Assembly (NCBI RefSeq): GCF_009192775.1
Contig: NZ_VTFX01000001.1
Coordinates: 930,001-994,000, forward strand
Length of the DNA: 64,000 bases
Direction: 5' to 3'
Origin: Arthrobacter yangruifuii
Lineage (GTDB): Bacteria; Actinomycetota; Actinomycetes; Actinomycetales; Micrococcaceae
The first letter of the stretch is position 1. Each line of letters starts with the position of its first letter. Made by a program: the position numbers and the translations under genes. The notes under the pieces were generated by a model. It ran no database searches. It saw only the letters and a list, made by a program, of their open reading frames with translations, and was not told the DNA's origin. Positions 45,782 to 59,332 of this stretch are shown here, piece by piece.

Positions 45782-45820
45782 TTCTGGCCCGCCAACTAAG
45801 AAATTAATTCAAGGAGAATC

Positions 45821-46318
45821 GTGGCTCAGAACACTGAAGAGCTGAATGAAAACACCGAGGAGCTTTCGAGCTACACCTCGGAATCCTCTGACTCGGCCCA
45901 GGTCGCTGTCAAGGAACGCCCCGCCCTGACCGTCCCCGGCTCCGCCGTGGGACGCCGCAAGCAGGCTATTGCCCGCGTGCGCCTGGTTCCGGGTACCGGC
46001 AAGTGGATTGTCAACGACCGCGAGCTCGAGGATTACTTCCCGAACAAGCTGCACCAGCAGGAAGTCAACGAGCCGTTCAAGCTTCTTGACCTCGAAGGTG
46101 CCTACGACGTCATCGCCCGCATCCACGGCGGCGGCCCCTCCGGCCAGGCCGGTGCGCTGCGTCTGGGCGTTGCCCGCTCGCTGAACGAGATTGACCGCGA
46201 GAACAACCGCCCCGCCCTGAAGAAGGCAGGCTTCCTGACTCGTGACGCCCGCGTCATCGAGCGCAAGAAGGCCGGTCTCAAGAAGGCACGCAAGGCGCCT
46301 CAGTACTCCAAGCGCTAA
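45821..46318 (+). CDS. rpsI: 30S ribosomal protein S9
   Basis: P-site tRNA-contacting protein, 165 residues. The core ([20 protein letters not shown]) follows a ~45-residue Glu/Ser/Thr-rich extension. The C-terminal [12 protein letters not shown] tail, whose last Arg reaches the P site, is intact. GTG 45821 has a strong AAGGAG. A 39-base spacer links it to rplM. Confidence 0.97.
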   Translation: MAQNTEELNENTEELSSYTSESSDSAQVAVKERPALTVPGSAVGRRKQAIARVRLVPGTGKWIVNDRELEDYFPNKLHQQEVNEPFKLLDLEGAYDVIARIHGGGPSGQAGALRLGVARSLNEIDRENNRPALKKAGFLTRDARVIERKKAGLKKARKAPQYSKR

Positions 46319-46330
46319 TCCAGTGCTTCA

Positions 46331-46364
46331 CCAGAAGGCAGTCGCCACGGCGGCTGCCTTCTGG
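46331..46364 (+). terminator. Terminator hairpin after rpsI
   Basis: CCAGAAGGCAGTCG (46331-46344) pairs with CGGCTGCCTTCTGG (46351-46364) with one G-U pair and a 6-nt loop. No U-tract. The rest of the gap to glmM (46365-46551) holds no gene; its promoter could not be fixed with confidence. Confidence 0.65.
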
Positions 46365-46551
46365 CGTATCCGGAGGCCGGAGCCCAGGGGTGCGGGAGAG
46401 AAAGATCACCCGCACCCGGTAGGTATTTGGCCGCGCCAAGGGCGTATTGAATACTTCAGTTTCGGAGACAGAGCCGCACCGGTGGCAGAATGGGCCAGTA
46501 AGTTGCCCAGAGTTGCTCCCGCTGCGGCTACAAACTGCTTGAGGATACGTA

Positions 46552-47922
46552 ATGACTAGATTGTTTGGAACGGACGGCGTCCGTGGGCTGGCCAACGGGC
46601 TGATCACCGCCGAAGTTGCCCTCGGACTCGCCCAGGCCGCTGCCGTGGTGCTCGGACACCGCCGCGTGGAGCCGGGCCGGCGTCCGGTGGCCGTAATTGC
46701 CCGGGACCCCCGGATCAGCGGTGACTTCATTTCCGCGGCCATGGAGGCCGGACTGGCCAGTTCGGGCATTGACGTCTTCGACGCCGGTGTCCTGCCCACC
46801 CCCGCCGCGGCCTACCTGGTTGCGGACCTGGGAGCCGATTTCGGCGTCGTCATTTCCGCTTCCCACAATGCCGCCCCCGACAACGGCATCAAGTTCCTGG
46901 CCCGCGGCGGCCAGAAGCTTGATGACGCCGTCGAGGATGCCATCGAAGCCGAAATGTCGCGTCCCAGCATGCGTCCCACCGGAGCGGAGGTGGGACGGAT
47001 CCACCGCTTTGCGGATGCCGAAGACCGGTACGTCGTCCACCTGCTCCAGACCCTCCCCAACCGGATCGAAGGACTGAAGGTCGTCCTGGACTGCGCCCAT
47101 GGAGCAGCCAGCGGCTGCTCTCCCCAGGTCTTCGCCGACGCCGGTGCCGAGGTAGTGGTCATCGGCGCCGAGCCGGACGGCATCAACATCAATGACGGGT
47201 ATGGCTCCACCCACCTGGAGAACCTGCAGGCCGCGGTCGTGGCCCACGGTGCCGATCTGGGCATCGCCCACGACGGCGACGCGGACCGCTGCCTCGCCGT
47301 GGACCACGAGGGGACGGTGGTGGACGGCGACCAGATCATGGCAATCATGGCGGTGGCCATGAAGGATGCCGGCACGCTGAAGGACAATGCCCTGGTGGCC
47401 ACCGTCATGAGCAACCTCGGCCTGAAGCTCGCCCTCCGTGACGCCGGTATCCAGGTCATTGAAACCGGGGTGGGGGACCGCTATGTGCTTGAGGGGATGC
47501 GCAGCGGGGGATACAGCCTCGGCGGTGAACAGTCCGGCCATGTGATCTTCTCCGAATACGCCACCACGGGCGACGGCGTGCTCACCGGACTGCAGCTCGC
47601 GGCACAGGTTGCCCGGACCGGGAAGAGCCTGAAGGAGCTTTCCGGAATCATGCAGAAGCTTCCGCAGGTGCTGATCAACGTCAAGGGCGTGGACAAGTCC
47701 GCCGTCGAGACCAACGAGGCTGTGCGCCTCGCCGTCGAACAGGCAGGACAGGCGCTGGGCGAAACCGGACGGGTCCTCCTGCGCCCCTCCGGCACGGAGC
47801 CAGTGGTCCGGGTCATGGTGGAGGCAGCGGATATGGAAACCGCTGCAGACACCGCGCGCCGTCTGGCCGAAACCGTCGAAACCCACCTGGCCCTCAACGC
47901 AGGTGCCGGCGCGGCGGTCTAA
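46552..47922 (+). CDS. glmM: Phosphoglucosamine mutase
   Basis: Interconverts glucosamine-6-P and glucosamine-1-P for UDP-GlcNAc synthesis. It has 456 residues. [16 protein letters not shown] at the start, the phosphoserine loop [15 protein letters not shown] (Ser104), the metal loop DGDADRC and the phosphate-binding [15 protein letters not shown] near the C-terminus are all present. glmS, the preceding enzyme of the pathway, is 1.2 kb downstream, with the minus-strand coaA between. Soluble cytoplasmic enzyme. Confidence 0.96.
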   Translation: MTRLFGTDGVRGLANGLITAEVALGLAQAAAVVLGHRRVEPGRRPVAVIARDPRISGDFISAAMEAGLASSGIDVFDAGVLPTPAAAYLVADLGADFGVVISASHNAAPDNGIKFLARGGQKLDDAVEDAIEAEMSRPSMRPTGAEVGRIHRFADAEDRYVVHLLQTLPNRIEGLKVVLDCAHGAASGCSPQVFADAGAEVVVIGAEPDGININDGYGSTHLENLQAAVVAHGADLGIAHDGDADRCLAVDHEGTVVDGDQIMAIMAVAMKDAGTLKDNALVATVMSNLGLKLALRDAGIQVIETGVGDRYVLEGMRSGGYSLGGEQSGHVIFSEYATTGDGVLTGLQLAAQVARTGKSLKELSGIMQKLPQVLINVKGVDKSAVETNEAVRLAVEQAGQALGETGRVLLRPSGTEPVVRVMVEAADMETAADTARRLAETVETHLALNAGAGAAV

Positions 47923-47982
47923 CCCCCTCACCCGTTCCGCGTCCGCCGCGGGACGGGCCCGGGAGCCGGCCCGGCGCGCAGC

Positions 47983-48963
47983 TCAGGTCTTGCGCAGGAG
48001 CATCCGGCTCACGGAATGGTCTGCGTCCTTGGTCAGTACCAGCTGGGCGCGGCCCCTGGTCGGCAGGACATTGGTGATGAGGTTCGGCTCATTGATCCGT
48101 TTCCAGATATCCAGGGCCGTGGCCCGTGCCTCGTCATCGGTGAGGTCCGCGTACCGGTGGAAGTACGACGCCGGATCCGCGAAGGCCCCGGTGCGGAGCG
48201 ACTGGAAACGCCGGACATACCATTCCTCGATGTACGAGGTCCGGGCGTCCACGTAAATGGAGAAGTCGAAGAAATCGCTCAGCGCCAGCCCGGACCGCCC
48301 GTCGGCGCGCGTCCTGGCCGGGGCGAGGACGTTCAGCCCTTCCACAATCAGCACGTCCGGACGCCGGACCACCACTTCCTCATCCGGGACAATGTCATAG
48401 GTCAGGTGGGAGTACTTCGGTGCCCGGACTTCTTCGGCTCCGCTTTTGACCTCGCTGACAAAGCGCAGCAGCCGGCGCCGGTCATAGGATTCGGGGAACC
48501 CCTTGCGCTGCATCAGCCCGCGGCGGGCCAGCTCCGCATTCGGGTAGAGGAAACCGTCGGTGGTGACGAGTTCAACATTGGGTGTGTCCGGCCAGCGGCG
48601 CAGCATCTCCCGCAGCACGCGGGCGGTGGTGGATTTGCCCACCGCCACGGATCCTGCCACCCCGATCACGAACGGGGTGCGGGTGGTCTTCTCGCCCAGG
48701 AACGTGGTGGTGGCACTATGCAGCCGGCCTGCGGCAGCAACGTACAGGTTCAGCAGCCGGGAGAGCGGCAGGTAGACCTCCCGGATCTCGTCCAGGTTCA
48801 GCTGCTCACCGAGTCCGCGCAGCCGCAGGATGTCCTCCTGGTTCAGCGGCGAACGGATCTCGTGTGACAACCGCGACCAGGTCCTGCGGTCCAGTTCGAC
48901 GAAGGGAGTGAAACTGCTCTCGGACGGCTGGGCCGCGGAGGACTTGACATGGCGTTCGGTCAC
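47983..48963 (-). CDS. coaA: Type I pantothenate kinase
   Basis: Phosphorylates pantothenate in the first step of CoA synthesis. It has 326 residues from GTG 48963, close to the family length (~316). The Walker A motif [38 protein letters not shown] and VEGLNVL segments are typical of the bacterial CoaA fold, so feedback inhibition by CoA is expected. The first ~20 residues are poorly conserved. Longer readings upstream are rejected as unsupported. It is divergent from glmS, with 122 bases between start codons. Confidence 0.95.
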   Translation of the reverse strand: MTERHVKSSAAQPSESSFTPFVELDRRTWSRLSHEIRSPLNQEDILRLRGLGEQLNLDEIREVYLPLSRLLNLYVAAAGRLHSATTTFLGEKTTRTPFVIGVAGSVAVGKSTTARVLREMLRRWPDTPNVELVTTDGFLYPNAELARRGLMQRKGFPESYDRRRLLRFVSEVKSGAEEVRAPKYSHLTYDIVPDEEVVVRRPDVLIVEGLNVLAPARTRADGRSGLALSDFFDFSIYVDARTSYIEEWYVRRFQSLRTGAFADPASYFHRYADLTDDEARATALDIWKRINEPNLITNVLPTRGRAQLVLTKDADHSVSRMLLRKT

Positions 48964-49072
48964 CTTAGGAATTCTGCCCTGAACAGCAGGCAAACCCAAA
49001 CGGCGCGAACCTCCGGGCAACGGCTCGGCCGGCCCGCGGAACCCTGCTTTCGGCATCGGGTCCGCGGGCCGG

Positions 49073-49078
49073 TACGCT
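49073..49078 (+). promoter_or_regulatory. -10 TACGCT for a leaderless glmS transcript
   Basis: TACGCT ends 7 bases before the glmS ATG (49086) and no Shine-Dalgarno motif lies between (TAGTGCT). This is the clearest leaderless-type start in the window. Confidence 0.5.
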
Positions 49079-49085
49079 TAGTGCT

Positions 49086-50972
49086 ATGTGTGGAATTATT
49101 GGATATGCAGGCCGCCCTGACGCCGTTCCAGGGATCGGTACAGGCGGGCACGGAGCCCTCGACGTCGTGATGGAAGGCCTCCGGCGGCTGGAATACCGTG
49201 GCTATGACTCCGCCGGCGTCGCCGTCCTCACGCCCCTGGGCATCGAGTACCGCAAGAAGTCCGGCAAGCTGGCAAACCTGGTGGCCGAACTGGCTGCTGC
49301 GCCGCTGACTCCTGCCACCACCGGCATCGGCCACACCCGGTGGGCCACGCACGGCGGCCCGACCGATGAGAATGCCCACCCGCACCTGGCGGACAACGGG
49401 CGCCTGGCCCTGATCCACAACGGCATCATCGAGAACTTCGCCGAACTCAAGGCCGCCCTGGTGGACGCCGGCACGGAGTTCGTCTCCGAAACCGACACAG
49501 AGGTGGCCGCAGCACTGCTGGCCTCCATCTACCGCGGCGAGGGCAATGCGGATCTGGCGAAGTCCATGCAGCTGGCCTGCCAGCAGCTCGAAGGCGCGTT
49601 CACGCTGCTCGCCGTCCACACCGATTCTCCCGGCACCGTTGTTGCCGCACGCCGCAACTCCCCGCTCGTCGTCGGACTGGGCGACGGCGAGAACTTCCTG
49701 GGCTCGGATGTTTCCGGCTTCATCGACTTCACCCGCCGCGCCGTCGAACTGGGGCAGGACCAGGTAGTCACGATCACCCCCGACTCCGTCGTCATCACCG
49801 ATTTCTTCGGCGAACCGGCCGTAGGCACCGAGTTCCACGTCAACTGGGATGCCGCCGCCGCCGAAAAGGGCGGTTATGACTCCTTTATGGAGAAGGAAAT
49901 CAACGACCAGCCGCAGGCAGTGGGGGACACCCTGTTGGGGCGGTCCGACGTTGACGGCCGCCTCACCCTGGACGAGCTGCGCGTCAGCCCGGAAGAGCTT
50001 CGGAACGTCAACAAGATCATGGTGCTGGCCTGCGGCACGTCCGCCTACGCCGGCCAGGTGGCCAAGTACGCCATAGAGCACTGGTGCCGGCTGCCGGTCG
50101 AGGTGGAGCTCAGCCACGAGTTCCGTTACCGCGATCCGATTGTCGATTCCAACACGCTGGTGGTGGCCATCTCCCAGTCGGGCGAAACCATGGACACCCT
50201 GATGGCGGTCCGGTACGCCAAGGAACAGGGCGCAAAGATCCTGGCCATCTGCAACACCAACGGCTCCACCATCCCGCGCGAAGCGGACGCTGTCCTGTAC
50301 ACGCACGCCGGACCGGAAATAGCCGTCGCCTCCACCAAGGCCTTCCTCGCGCAGATCACTGCCGCCTACCTGCTCGGCCTCTACCTCGCGCAGATCCGCG
50401 GCAACAAGTTCCAGGGTGAGATCAAGGACATCCTGGCGGACCTGGCGAAGGTTCCGGGCAAGATCCAGCAGGTGCTGGACAACTCCGGGCAGATCAGGGA
50501 ACTGGCGCAGCTGATGAAGGACACCGGTTCGGTGCTGTTCCTCGGCCGCCACGTCGGCTTCCCGGTGGCCATGGAAGGTGCCCTGAAGCTGAAGGAACTC
50601 GCCTATATCCATGCCGAGGGATTCGCCGCAGGCGAGCTCAAGCACGGCCCCATCGCCCTGATCGAGGAGGGCCAGCCCGTGTTCGTGGTGGTCCCGTCCC
50701 CCCGCGGCCGGGATTCGCTGCACGCCAAGGTGGTTTCCAACATCCAGGAAATCCGTGCCCGCGGTGCCAAGACGATCGTGATTGCCGAAGAGGGCGACGA
50801 CGCCGTGAAGGCCTACGCCGAGCACATTTTCTACGTGCCGGAAACCCCGACCCTGCTGGCCCCGCTGCTCACGACGGTGCCGCTGCAGATCTTTGCCTGC
50901 GAGCTGGCGACGGCCAAGGGATTCGACGTCGACCAGCCGCGCAACCTGGCCAAGTCCGTCACGGTGGAATAA
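49086..50972 (+). CDS. glmS: Glutamine-fructose-6-phosphate aminotransferase (isomerizing)
   Basis: Makes glucosamine-6-P from fructose-6-P and glutamine, the entry to peptidoglycan amino sugars. It has 628 residues. Cys2 is the glutaminase nucleophile ([10 protein letters not shown]); [12 protein letters not shown] and [11 protein letters not shown] line the Ntn site. Two SIS sugar-isomerase domains follow ([18 protein letters not shown], and [16 protein letters not shown] segment). The start is set by the ATG/Cys2 requirement. acpS follows 13 bases later with AAGGAG. Confidence 0.97.
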   Translation: MCGIIGYAGRPDAVPGIGTGGHGALDVVMEGLRRLEYRGYDSAGVAVLTPLGIEYRKKSGKLANLVAELAAAPLTPATTGIGHTRWATHGGPTDENAHPHLADNGRLALIHNGIIENFAELKAALVDAGTEFVSETDTEVAAALLASIYRGEGNADLAKSMQLACQQLEGAFTLLAVHTDSPGTVVAARRNSPLVVGLGDGENFLGSDVSGFIDFTRRAVELGQDQVVTITPDSVVITDFFGEPAVGTEFHVNWDAAAAEKGGYDSFMEKEINDQPQAVGDTLLGRSDVDGRLTLDELRVSPEELRNVNKIMVLACGTSAYAGQVAKYAIEHWCRLPVEVELSHEFRYRDPIVDSNTLVVAISQSGETMDTLMAVRYAKEQGAKILAICNTNGSTIPREADAVLYTHAGPEIAVASTKAFLAQITAAYLLGLYLAQIRGNKFQGEIKDILADLAKVPGKIQQVLDNSGQIRELAQLMKDTGSVLFLGRHVGFPVAMEGALKLKELAYIHAEGFAAGELKHGPIALIEEGQPVFVVVPSPRGRDSLHAKVVSNIQEIRARGAKTIVIAEEGDDAVKAYAEHIFYVPETPTLLAPLLTTVPLQIFACELATAKGFDVDQPRNLAKSVTVE

Positions 50973-50985
50973 GGAGCGTTATTCG

Positions 50986-51336
50986 GTGATCATTGGAATT
51001 GGCGTCGACGTTGTGGACGTGCCGCGCTTTGGCCGTCAGCTGGAGCGCACCCCCGGGCTTCGTGCCCGGCTGTTCGCCCCCGCGGAACGGGAACTGAACC
51101 TGCGTTCCCTCGCAGCGCGCTTCGCCGCGAAGGAAGCCGTCGCCAAGGCCCTGGGCGCCCCGGCCGGCATGAACTGGCAGCACTGCCAGGTTGTGCTGGA
51201 TTCAGCCGGAGCGCCGCTGCTGCAGATCGACGGAACCGTAGCCGCCGTGGCGGAGGGCAAAGGCGTGCAGACCTGGCACCTGTCCCTGAGCCACGACGGC
51301 GACATGGCAACTGCAATGGTCATCGCCGAAGGCTAG
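50986..51336 (+). CDS. acpS: Holo-[acyl-carrier-protein] synthase
   Basis: Transfers 4'-phosphopantetheine from CoA to the serine of acyl carrier protein. It has 116 residues. The Mg-binding aspartate in [11 protein letters not shown] (Asp8) and [13 protein letters not shown] glutamate are present. GTG 50986 is set by AAGGAG (50971-50976) over the end of glmS. It ends 10 bases before nnrD; acpS-nnrD pairs are common in actinobacteria. With coaA nearby it links CoA supply to lipid synthesis. Confidence 0.94.
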   Translation: MIIGIGVDVVDVPRFGRQLERTPGLRARLFAPAERELNLRSLAARFAAKEAVAKALGAPAGMNWQHCQVVLDSAGAPLLQIDGTVAAVAEGKGVQTWHLSLSHDGDMATAMVIAEG

Positions 51337-51346
51337 GACTGAACGC

Positions 51347-52879
51347 ATGATTCGTGCGTACACCGGAACCGCGGTCCGCCGGGCCGAAGCACCGCTGCTG
51401 GCCGCAGGCCGGGGCGGGGAACTGATGCAGCGTGCGGCCTACGGGCTGTACGCTGCCGCCGCCGCCGGACTGGCTGAACGCCGCGTCCGGATCTACGGTT
51501 CGAGCGTCACCGTGCTGGCCGGCAGCGGCAACAACGGCGGCGACGCACTGTATGCCGCCGCCCGGCTTGCCCGGCGCGGAGCAGCAACCACAGCGGTGCT
51601 CACCTCCGCCGCAGCGCATCCCGCTGCGCTGGCGGACTTCCGGGCACAGGGCGGGAAGACCCTGGTCCTCACCGACTCCAACGCGGCAGCAACCGCCGCC
51701 GCGGTCCTGGCGGCCGACGCCGTGCTCGACGGCGTCCTGGGCACCGGCGGCAGCGGTGGACTGCGCGGTCCTGTCCGGGTATGTGCCGAGGCGCTGAACT
51801 CGGCCCGGCTGCAGGGGAAGGCCCCGCTGGTTGTGGCCTGCGACCTGCCCAGCGGAGTGGACGCCGATTCCGGCCGGGTTGACGGAACCTGCCTGTCCGC
51901 GGACCTCACGGTGACCTTCGGGGCCGTCAAGACGGGGCTGCTCGCCGGACCCGGTGCAGCGGCGGCCGGGACTATCCACTGCATCGACATCGGGCTTGGC
52001 CCGTACCTAGGAACCCCGGACGCTTACCGGCTGCAGGCCGAAGACCTGGCCGGGCTCCTGCCGGTTCCCGCACCCTCGGACCACAAATACAGCCGTGGCG
52101 TCCTCGGGATTGCCGCCGGCTCGGAGACCTACCCCGGAGCAGCGCTGATGGCGACGGGAGCCGCCCTCGCCACCGGCGTCGGCATGCTCCGCTATCTGGG
52201 ACCGGCCGCCGTGGCCCGGCTGATCAACCTGGCGCACCCTGAAGCCGTCTGCAGCCCGGGCGAGGTGGGGGACGTCCACGTCCAGGCCTGGGTTGCCGGA
52301 CCCGGTGCCGGCAATGACGGTGACCAGCTCCGCCGGGCCCGGGATGCCATGGCCTCCGGGCTGCCGGCCGTGATCGACGCCGACGCGGTCGGCGCCGTCG
52401 CACCCGGCCTGCACCCGGCTGTCATCCTGACCCCGCACGCCGGTGAACTCACGGCGCTGCTGCGGTCCCTCGGGGAAGAGGTTGAGCGCCCGGAGATCGA
52501 AGCCGATCCGATCCGTTACGCCCGCCTGGCAGCCGCACGCACCGGTGCCACCGTCCTGCTCAAGGGGTGGGCCACTGTGGCCGCCGCTCCCACCGGCGAA
52601 CTGTACAGCCAGGCCGAGGCCACGCCGTGGCTCGCGACGGCGGGAAGCGGTGACACGCTCTCCGGCATCCTGGGTGCGCTGCTCGCGACGGATCGGACGC
52701 CGGAAGATGAGCGCCAGCCGGGGCACTATGCGCTCCTGGCGGCGGCTGCCGCCCACCTGCACGGCCGTGCAGGAGCGCTGGAAGCTGCCGGTGGACCGGT
52801 CCAGCCGTCGCTGCTGGGGCCCCGGATCCGTTCGCTGGTGGCGGATGCCGCCAAGCGGACGCCGGGCAAAATCAAGTAA
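51347..52879 (+). CDS. nnrD: Bifunctional NAD(P)HX epimerase/dehydratase
   Basis: Repairs hydrated NADH and NADPH. It has 510 residues: an N-terminal YjeF-type epimerase domain (to ~215; VLAGSGNNGGDALYAA with the conserved GNNGGD loop, CDLPSGVDAD) and a C-terminal ribokinase-like ADP/ATP-dependent dehydratase (from ~230; TPHAGELTALL, TAGSGDTLSGILGALLA). It is similar to Nnr of E. coli, so both activities are expected in one chain. Downstream is a 75-base gap to glgX. Confidence 0.94.
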   Translation: MIRAYTGTAVRRAEAPLLAAGRGGELMQRAAYGLYAAAAAGLAERRVRIYGSSVTVLAGSGNNGGDALYAAARLARRGAATTAVLTSAAAHPAALADFRAQGGKTLVLTDSNAAATAAAVLAADAVLDGVLGTGGSGGLRGPVRVCAEALNSARLQGKAPLVVACDLPSGVDADSGRVDGTCLSADLTVTFGAVKTGLLAGPGAAAAGTIHCIDIGLGPYLGTPDAYRLQAEDLAGLLPVPAPSDHKYSRGVLGIAAGSETYPGAALMATGAALATGVGMLRYLGPAAVARLINLAHPEAVCSPGEVGDVHVQAWVAGPGAGNDGDQLRRARDAMASGLPAVIDADAVGAVAPGLHPAVILTPHAGELTALLRSLGEEVERPEIEADPIRYARLAAARTGATVLLKGWATVAAAPTGELYSQAEATPWLATAGSGDTLSGILGALLATDRTPEDERQPGHYALLAAAAAHLHGRAGALEAAGGPVQPSLLGPRIRSLVADAAKRTPGKIK

Positions 52880-52954
52880 GCTCCAAGTCTTGGGGTAAAA
52901 AGTAAGTAGACATATCAATTACGTGTTGTCAGGGAACTAGTTCAGGAGCACTAC

Positions 52955-55131
52955 ATGGAAGTTTGGCCGGGAGATGCCTATCCGCTGGGGGCTACCTATG
53001 ACGGAAACGGCACCAACTTTGCCCTCTACAGTGAGGTGGCGGATTCCGTAACCCTGTGCCTGTTCGATGAGGACGGGACGGAGAGCCGGGTCCGGCTGAC
53101 CGAGGTGGATGGGTATGTCTGGCACTGCTACCTGCCGCAGGTGATGCCGGGGCAGAAGTACGGTTACCGCGTGGACGGACCGAACGATCCGGAGAACGGC
53201 AACCGGTGCAACCCGAACAAGCTGCTGCTGGACCCCTACGCCAAGGCCGTTGCCGGCGAGATCGACTGGGACCAGGCGCTGTTCGGCTACAACTTCGGCG
53301 ACGAACACTCACGCAATGACGAGGACTCCGCCCCGCACATGATGATGGGCGTCGTCATCAACCCGTTCTTCGACTGGGATGGTGACCGGAAGCCGAAGAT
53401 CCCGTACCACCAGACCGTGATCTACGAGGCGCACGTCAAGGGCCTCACCGAAACGCACCCCGACGTGCCCGAGGACCAGCGCGGCACCTATGCCGGCGTT
53501 GCCCATCCTTCCGTGATCGCACACCTGCAGAAGCTCGGGATCACCGCGATCGAACTGATGCCCGTGCACCAGTTCGTCAACGACTCCACCCTGCAGGAAA
53601 AGGGGCTGTCGAACTACTGGGGCTACAACACCATCGGCTTCTTCGCCCCGCACAACACCTACAGCGCCACCGGCGACCAGGGCCAGCAGGTCCAGGAGTT
53701 CAAGGCCATGGTCCGTGCGCTGCACCTGGCCGGCATCGAAGTCATCCTCGACGTGGTCTACAACCACACGGCCGAGGGCAACCACATGGGTCCCACGCTT
53801 TCCTTCCGGGGCATCGACAACGCGTCCTACTACCGGCTGGTGGAGGACGACAAGAAGTACTACATGGACTACACCGGTACCGGCAACTCCCTCAACGTGG
53901 GCAACCCGCACTCGCTGCAGCTCCTCATGGATTCGCTGCGTTACTGGGTCACCGAAATGCACGTTGACGGCTTCCGCTTTGACCTGGCCTCGACACTGGC
54001 CCGCGAGTTCTACGACGTCGACCGCCTTTCCGCCTTCTTCGAACTGGTGCAGCAGGACCCGGTAGTTTCCCAGGTCAAGCTGATCGCCGAGCCGTGGGAC
54101 GTTGGTCCCGGCGGCTACCAGGTGGGCAACTTCCCCCCGCAGTGGACCGAATGGAACGGCAAGTACCGGGACACCGTCCGCGATTTCTGGCGCGGAGAAC
54201 CCTCCACGCTGGGCGAGTTCGCGTCCCGCATCACCGGCTCCGCGGACCTGTACGAGTCCTCGGCACGCCGCCCCGTGGCGTCCATCAACTTCGTTACCGC
54301 CCATGACGGCTTCACGCTGCATGACCTCGTGGCCTACAACGAAAAGCACAACGAGGCCAACGGCGAAGACAACAACGACGGCGAGTCCCACAACCGGTCC
54401 TGGAACTGCGGCGTCGAGGGCCCCACGGATGATCCCTCGGTCCTGTCGCTGCGGGCACGCCAGCAGCGCAACTTCATTGCCACCCTGCTCCTTTCGCAGG
54501 GCGTGCCGATGATCGCCCACGGCGATGAGCTGGGCCGGACGCAGCAGGGTAACAACAACACCTATGCCCAGGACTCCGAGCTGAGCTGGATCAACTGGGA
54601 GACCATGGATGCGCCGCTCCTGGAATTCACCGCAGCGGTCAACACCCTGCGCGCCGAGCACCCCACGTTCCGCCGCCGCCGCTTCTTCGACGGCCGTCCG
54701 GTCCGACGGGGCGAGGGCGAGGCACTGCCGGACATCGTCTGGCTGAACGAGGACGGCTCCACCATGTCCCCGGATGACTGGGACACCCCGGTCAGCCGTT
54801 CGCTGGGCGTGTTCCTGAACGGCCAGGGCATTTCGGGCAAGGACGCACGTGGGCAGCGCATCACGGACCTGAACTTCCTGCTGTACTTCAACGCGCACGA
54901 CGAAGCAGTGAAGATCACCCTTCCGGCCAAGGAATACGCCCCGATGTGGGACACGGTCATCGACACCGCCGGTGAATACGCGGACTCCGAGCCGGTTGCC
55001 GCTGACGGACAGATGACCGTGGCTGCCAAGTCGATGGTGGTCCTGCGGGCACACGCAGAGGAAGAGGAGCACGACCACTCCGTGGCGGCGTCACTCGCTG
55101 CCATGGCAGCGCAGAACACAGAGGCTGCTGA

Positions 55132-55135
<4 letters not shown>
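52955..55135 (+). CDS. glgX: Glycogen debranching enzyme (GlgX/TreX type)
   Basis: GH13 isoamylase-type enzyme that hydrolyses alpha-1,6 branches of glycogen, giving linear maltodextrins to TreY. It has 726 residues: an N-terminal CBM48-like domain (~1-140), then the TIM barrel with DVVYNH, nucleophile Asp343 (GFRFDLAS), acid/base Glu379 (IAEPWDVG) and Asp451 ([11 protein letters not shown]), then the C-terminal beta domain with a short Ala/His/Glu tail. ATG 52955 follows AGGAGCACTAC. Overlap ATGA with treY points to a trehalose-making operon, so the name treX would also fit. Confidence 0.95.
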
Positions 55136-57458
<2,323 letters not shown>

Positions 57459-57462
<4 letters not shown>

Positions 57463-59201
57463 GGACCAACTTTGACGTGTGGGCCCCCAAGGCCGGCACC
57501 GTAACGCTGCTGGCCGACGGCCGGCACCTGTCCATGACCCGGGGCGAAAACGGCTGGTGGCATGTCCAGCACGCCGAACTCACCGAGGACATTGACTACG
57601 GCTACCTCATTGACGGCGCCGAGACGCCGGTACCGGACCCCCGGTCCCGGCGCCAGCCCCAGGGCGTGCACGCACTGTCGCGCACATTCGACCCGGATCT
57701 GTACCAGTGGCATGACTCCGGCTGGGTTTCCCCGGGGCTCGACGGCAGTGCGATCTACGAAATGCACGTAGGCACCTTCACTCCCGAAGGAACCCTGGAC
57801 GCAGCGATCGGCCGGCTGGACTATCTGGTGGACCTGGGTGTCCGCTATGTAGAACTGCTGCCGGTCAACGCGTTCAACGGAACCCACAACTGGGGCTATG
57901 ACGGTGTGCTCTGGTACGCCGTGCAGGAAACCTACGGCGGGCCCGAGGCCTATCAGCGGTTCGTCGACGCGGCCCACCAGGCCGGCCTCGGCGTCATCCA
58001 GGACGTCGTCTACAACCACCTGGGCCCCAGCGGCAACTACCTCCCGATGTTCGGCCCCTACCTCACCGAGGGAAAGTCGAACACCTGGGGGGACTCGGTC
58101 AACCTGGACGGTCCGCTCTCCGACGTCGTCCGCGAGTACATCGTGGACAACGTCCTGATGTGGTTCCGCGACTACCACGTGGACGGGCTGCGGCTGGACG
58201 CCGTGCACGCCCTGCACGACGAACGGGCTGTCCACATCCTCGAAGAGATGGCTGCCGCGACGGATGACTGCGCCGAAGCCCTGGGCAAGCCGCTGTTCCT
58301 CATTGCTGAGTCGGACCTGAACAACCCCCGCCTCATCACCGGGCGCAAGGTCAACGGCTACGGTCTTGCCGGCCAGTGGTCCGATGACTTCCACCATGCC
58401 GCCCACACCAACCTCACCGGTGAAAACGGCGGCTACTACGAGGACTTCGACTCGATTGCCGCGCTGGCGAAGGTGCTGCAGGAAGGGTTCTTCCACAACG
58501 GGACGTTCTCGACCTTCCGGGAACGCAGCCACGGCCGTCCGCTGGACAAGGACGTGGTGACCGCACGCCAGCTGGTCACCGCCATCCAGAACCATGACCA
58601 GATCGGCAACCGGGCCGCCGGCGACCGGCTCAGCGCGAGCCTGGGGTACGATCAGCTCGCCCTCGGCGCAGTGCTGAGCCTGGCCTCGCCGTTCACCCCC
58701 ATGCTGTTCATGGGGGAGGAATTCGGGGCATCCACACCCTGGCAGTTCTTCACGTCCCATCCCGAACCGGAGCTGGGGAAAGCCACCGCAGAGGGCCGTC
58801 TGAAGGAGTTCGAACGGATGGGCTGGGATCCGGACACGGTTCCCAATCCGCAGGATCCGAGCACCTTCACCAACTCGAAACTGGACTGGTCCGAGGTGGA
58901 AGAGGGAGACCACGGGCGGCTCCTGGAGCTGTACCGCAGGCTCCTGGCGCTGCGCCGGGAAACCCCCGACCTGATGGATCCGGACCTGCGCAACGTCCGG
59001 GTGGACTATGACGAAGTGGGACGCTGGCTGGTGATGCAGCGCGGATCCACCGCGGTGGCCCTGAACTTCGCCGACACCCCGCGTGAAGTGCCGGTTCCGT
59101 TGGGAACGCAGGCCCGCGTGCTGCTGGAAACCTCACCGGTGGAGCTCTACGGCGATGCCGTGCAGCTGCCCGCCTACGGGGCGGCCATCCTGGCCGGATA
59201 A
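57459..59201 (+). CDS. treZ: Maltooligosyltrehalose trehalohydrolase
   Basis: Releases trehalose from maltooligosyltrehalose, completing TreXYZ. It has 580 residues: an N-terminal CBM48-like domain ([17 protein letters not shown]), barrel motifs DVVYNHLGP, nucleophile Asp247 ([10 protein letters not shown]), acid/base Glu284 (IAESDLNNP), Asp380 (QNHDQIGNR), then [18 protein letters not shown] 57459 overlaps the treY stop; a longer in-frame reading from 57315 lies inside treY. A hairpin follows 20 bases after the stop. Confidence 0.96.
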
Positions 59202-59220
59202 CAGCACCGCATCCTCCGCC

Positions 59221-59264
59221 GCAGCCGGCACCCGCAGGGTATTTTCCTGCAGGGTGCCGGCTGC
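59221..59264 (+). terminator. Terminator hairpin after treZ
   Basis: GCAGCCGGCACCC and CAGG (59221-59238) pair with CCTG and GGGTGCCGGCTGC (59246-59264). The loop carries TATTTT; no U-tract follows. Confidence 0.65.
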
Positions 59265-59332
59265 AGGAGATTAACCGGTCCGCGGCGGGATCAGCGCGCT
59301 GTGAGGCAGGCAACAGTGGCAGTATGGGGCCT

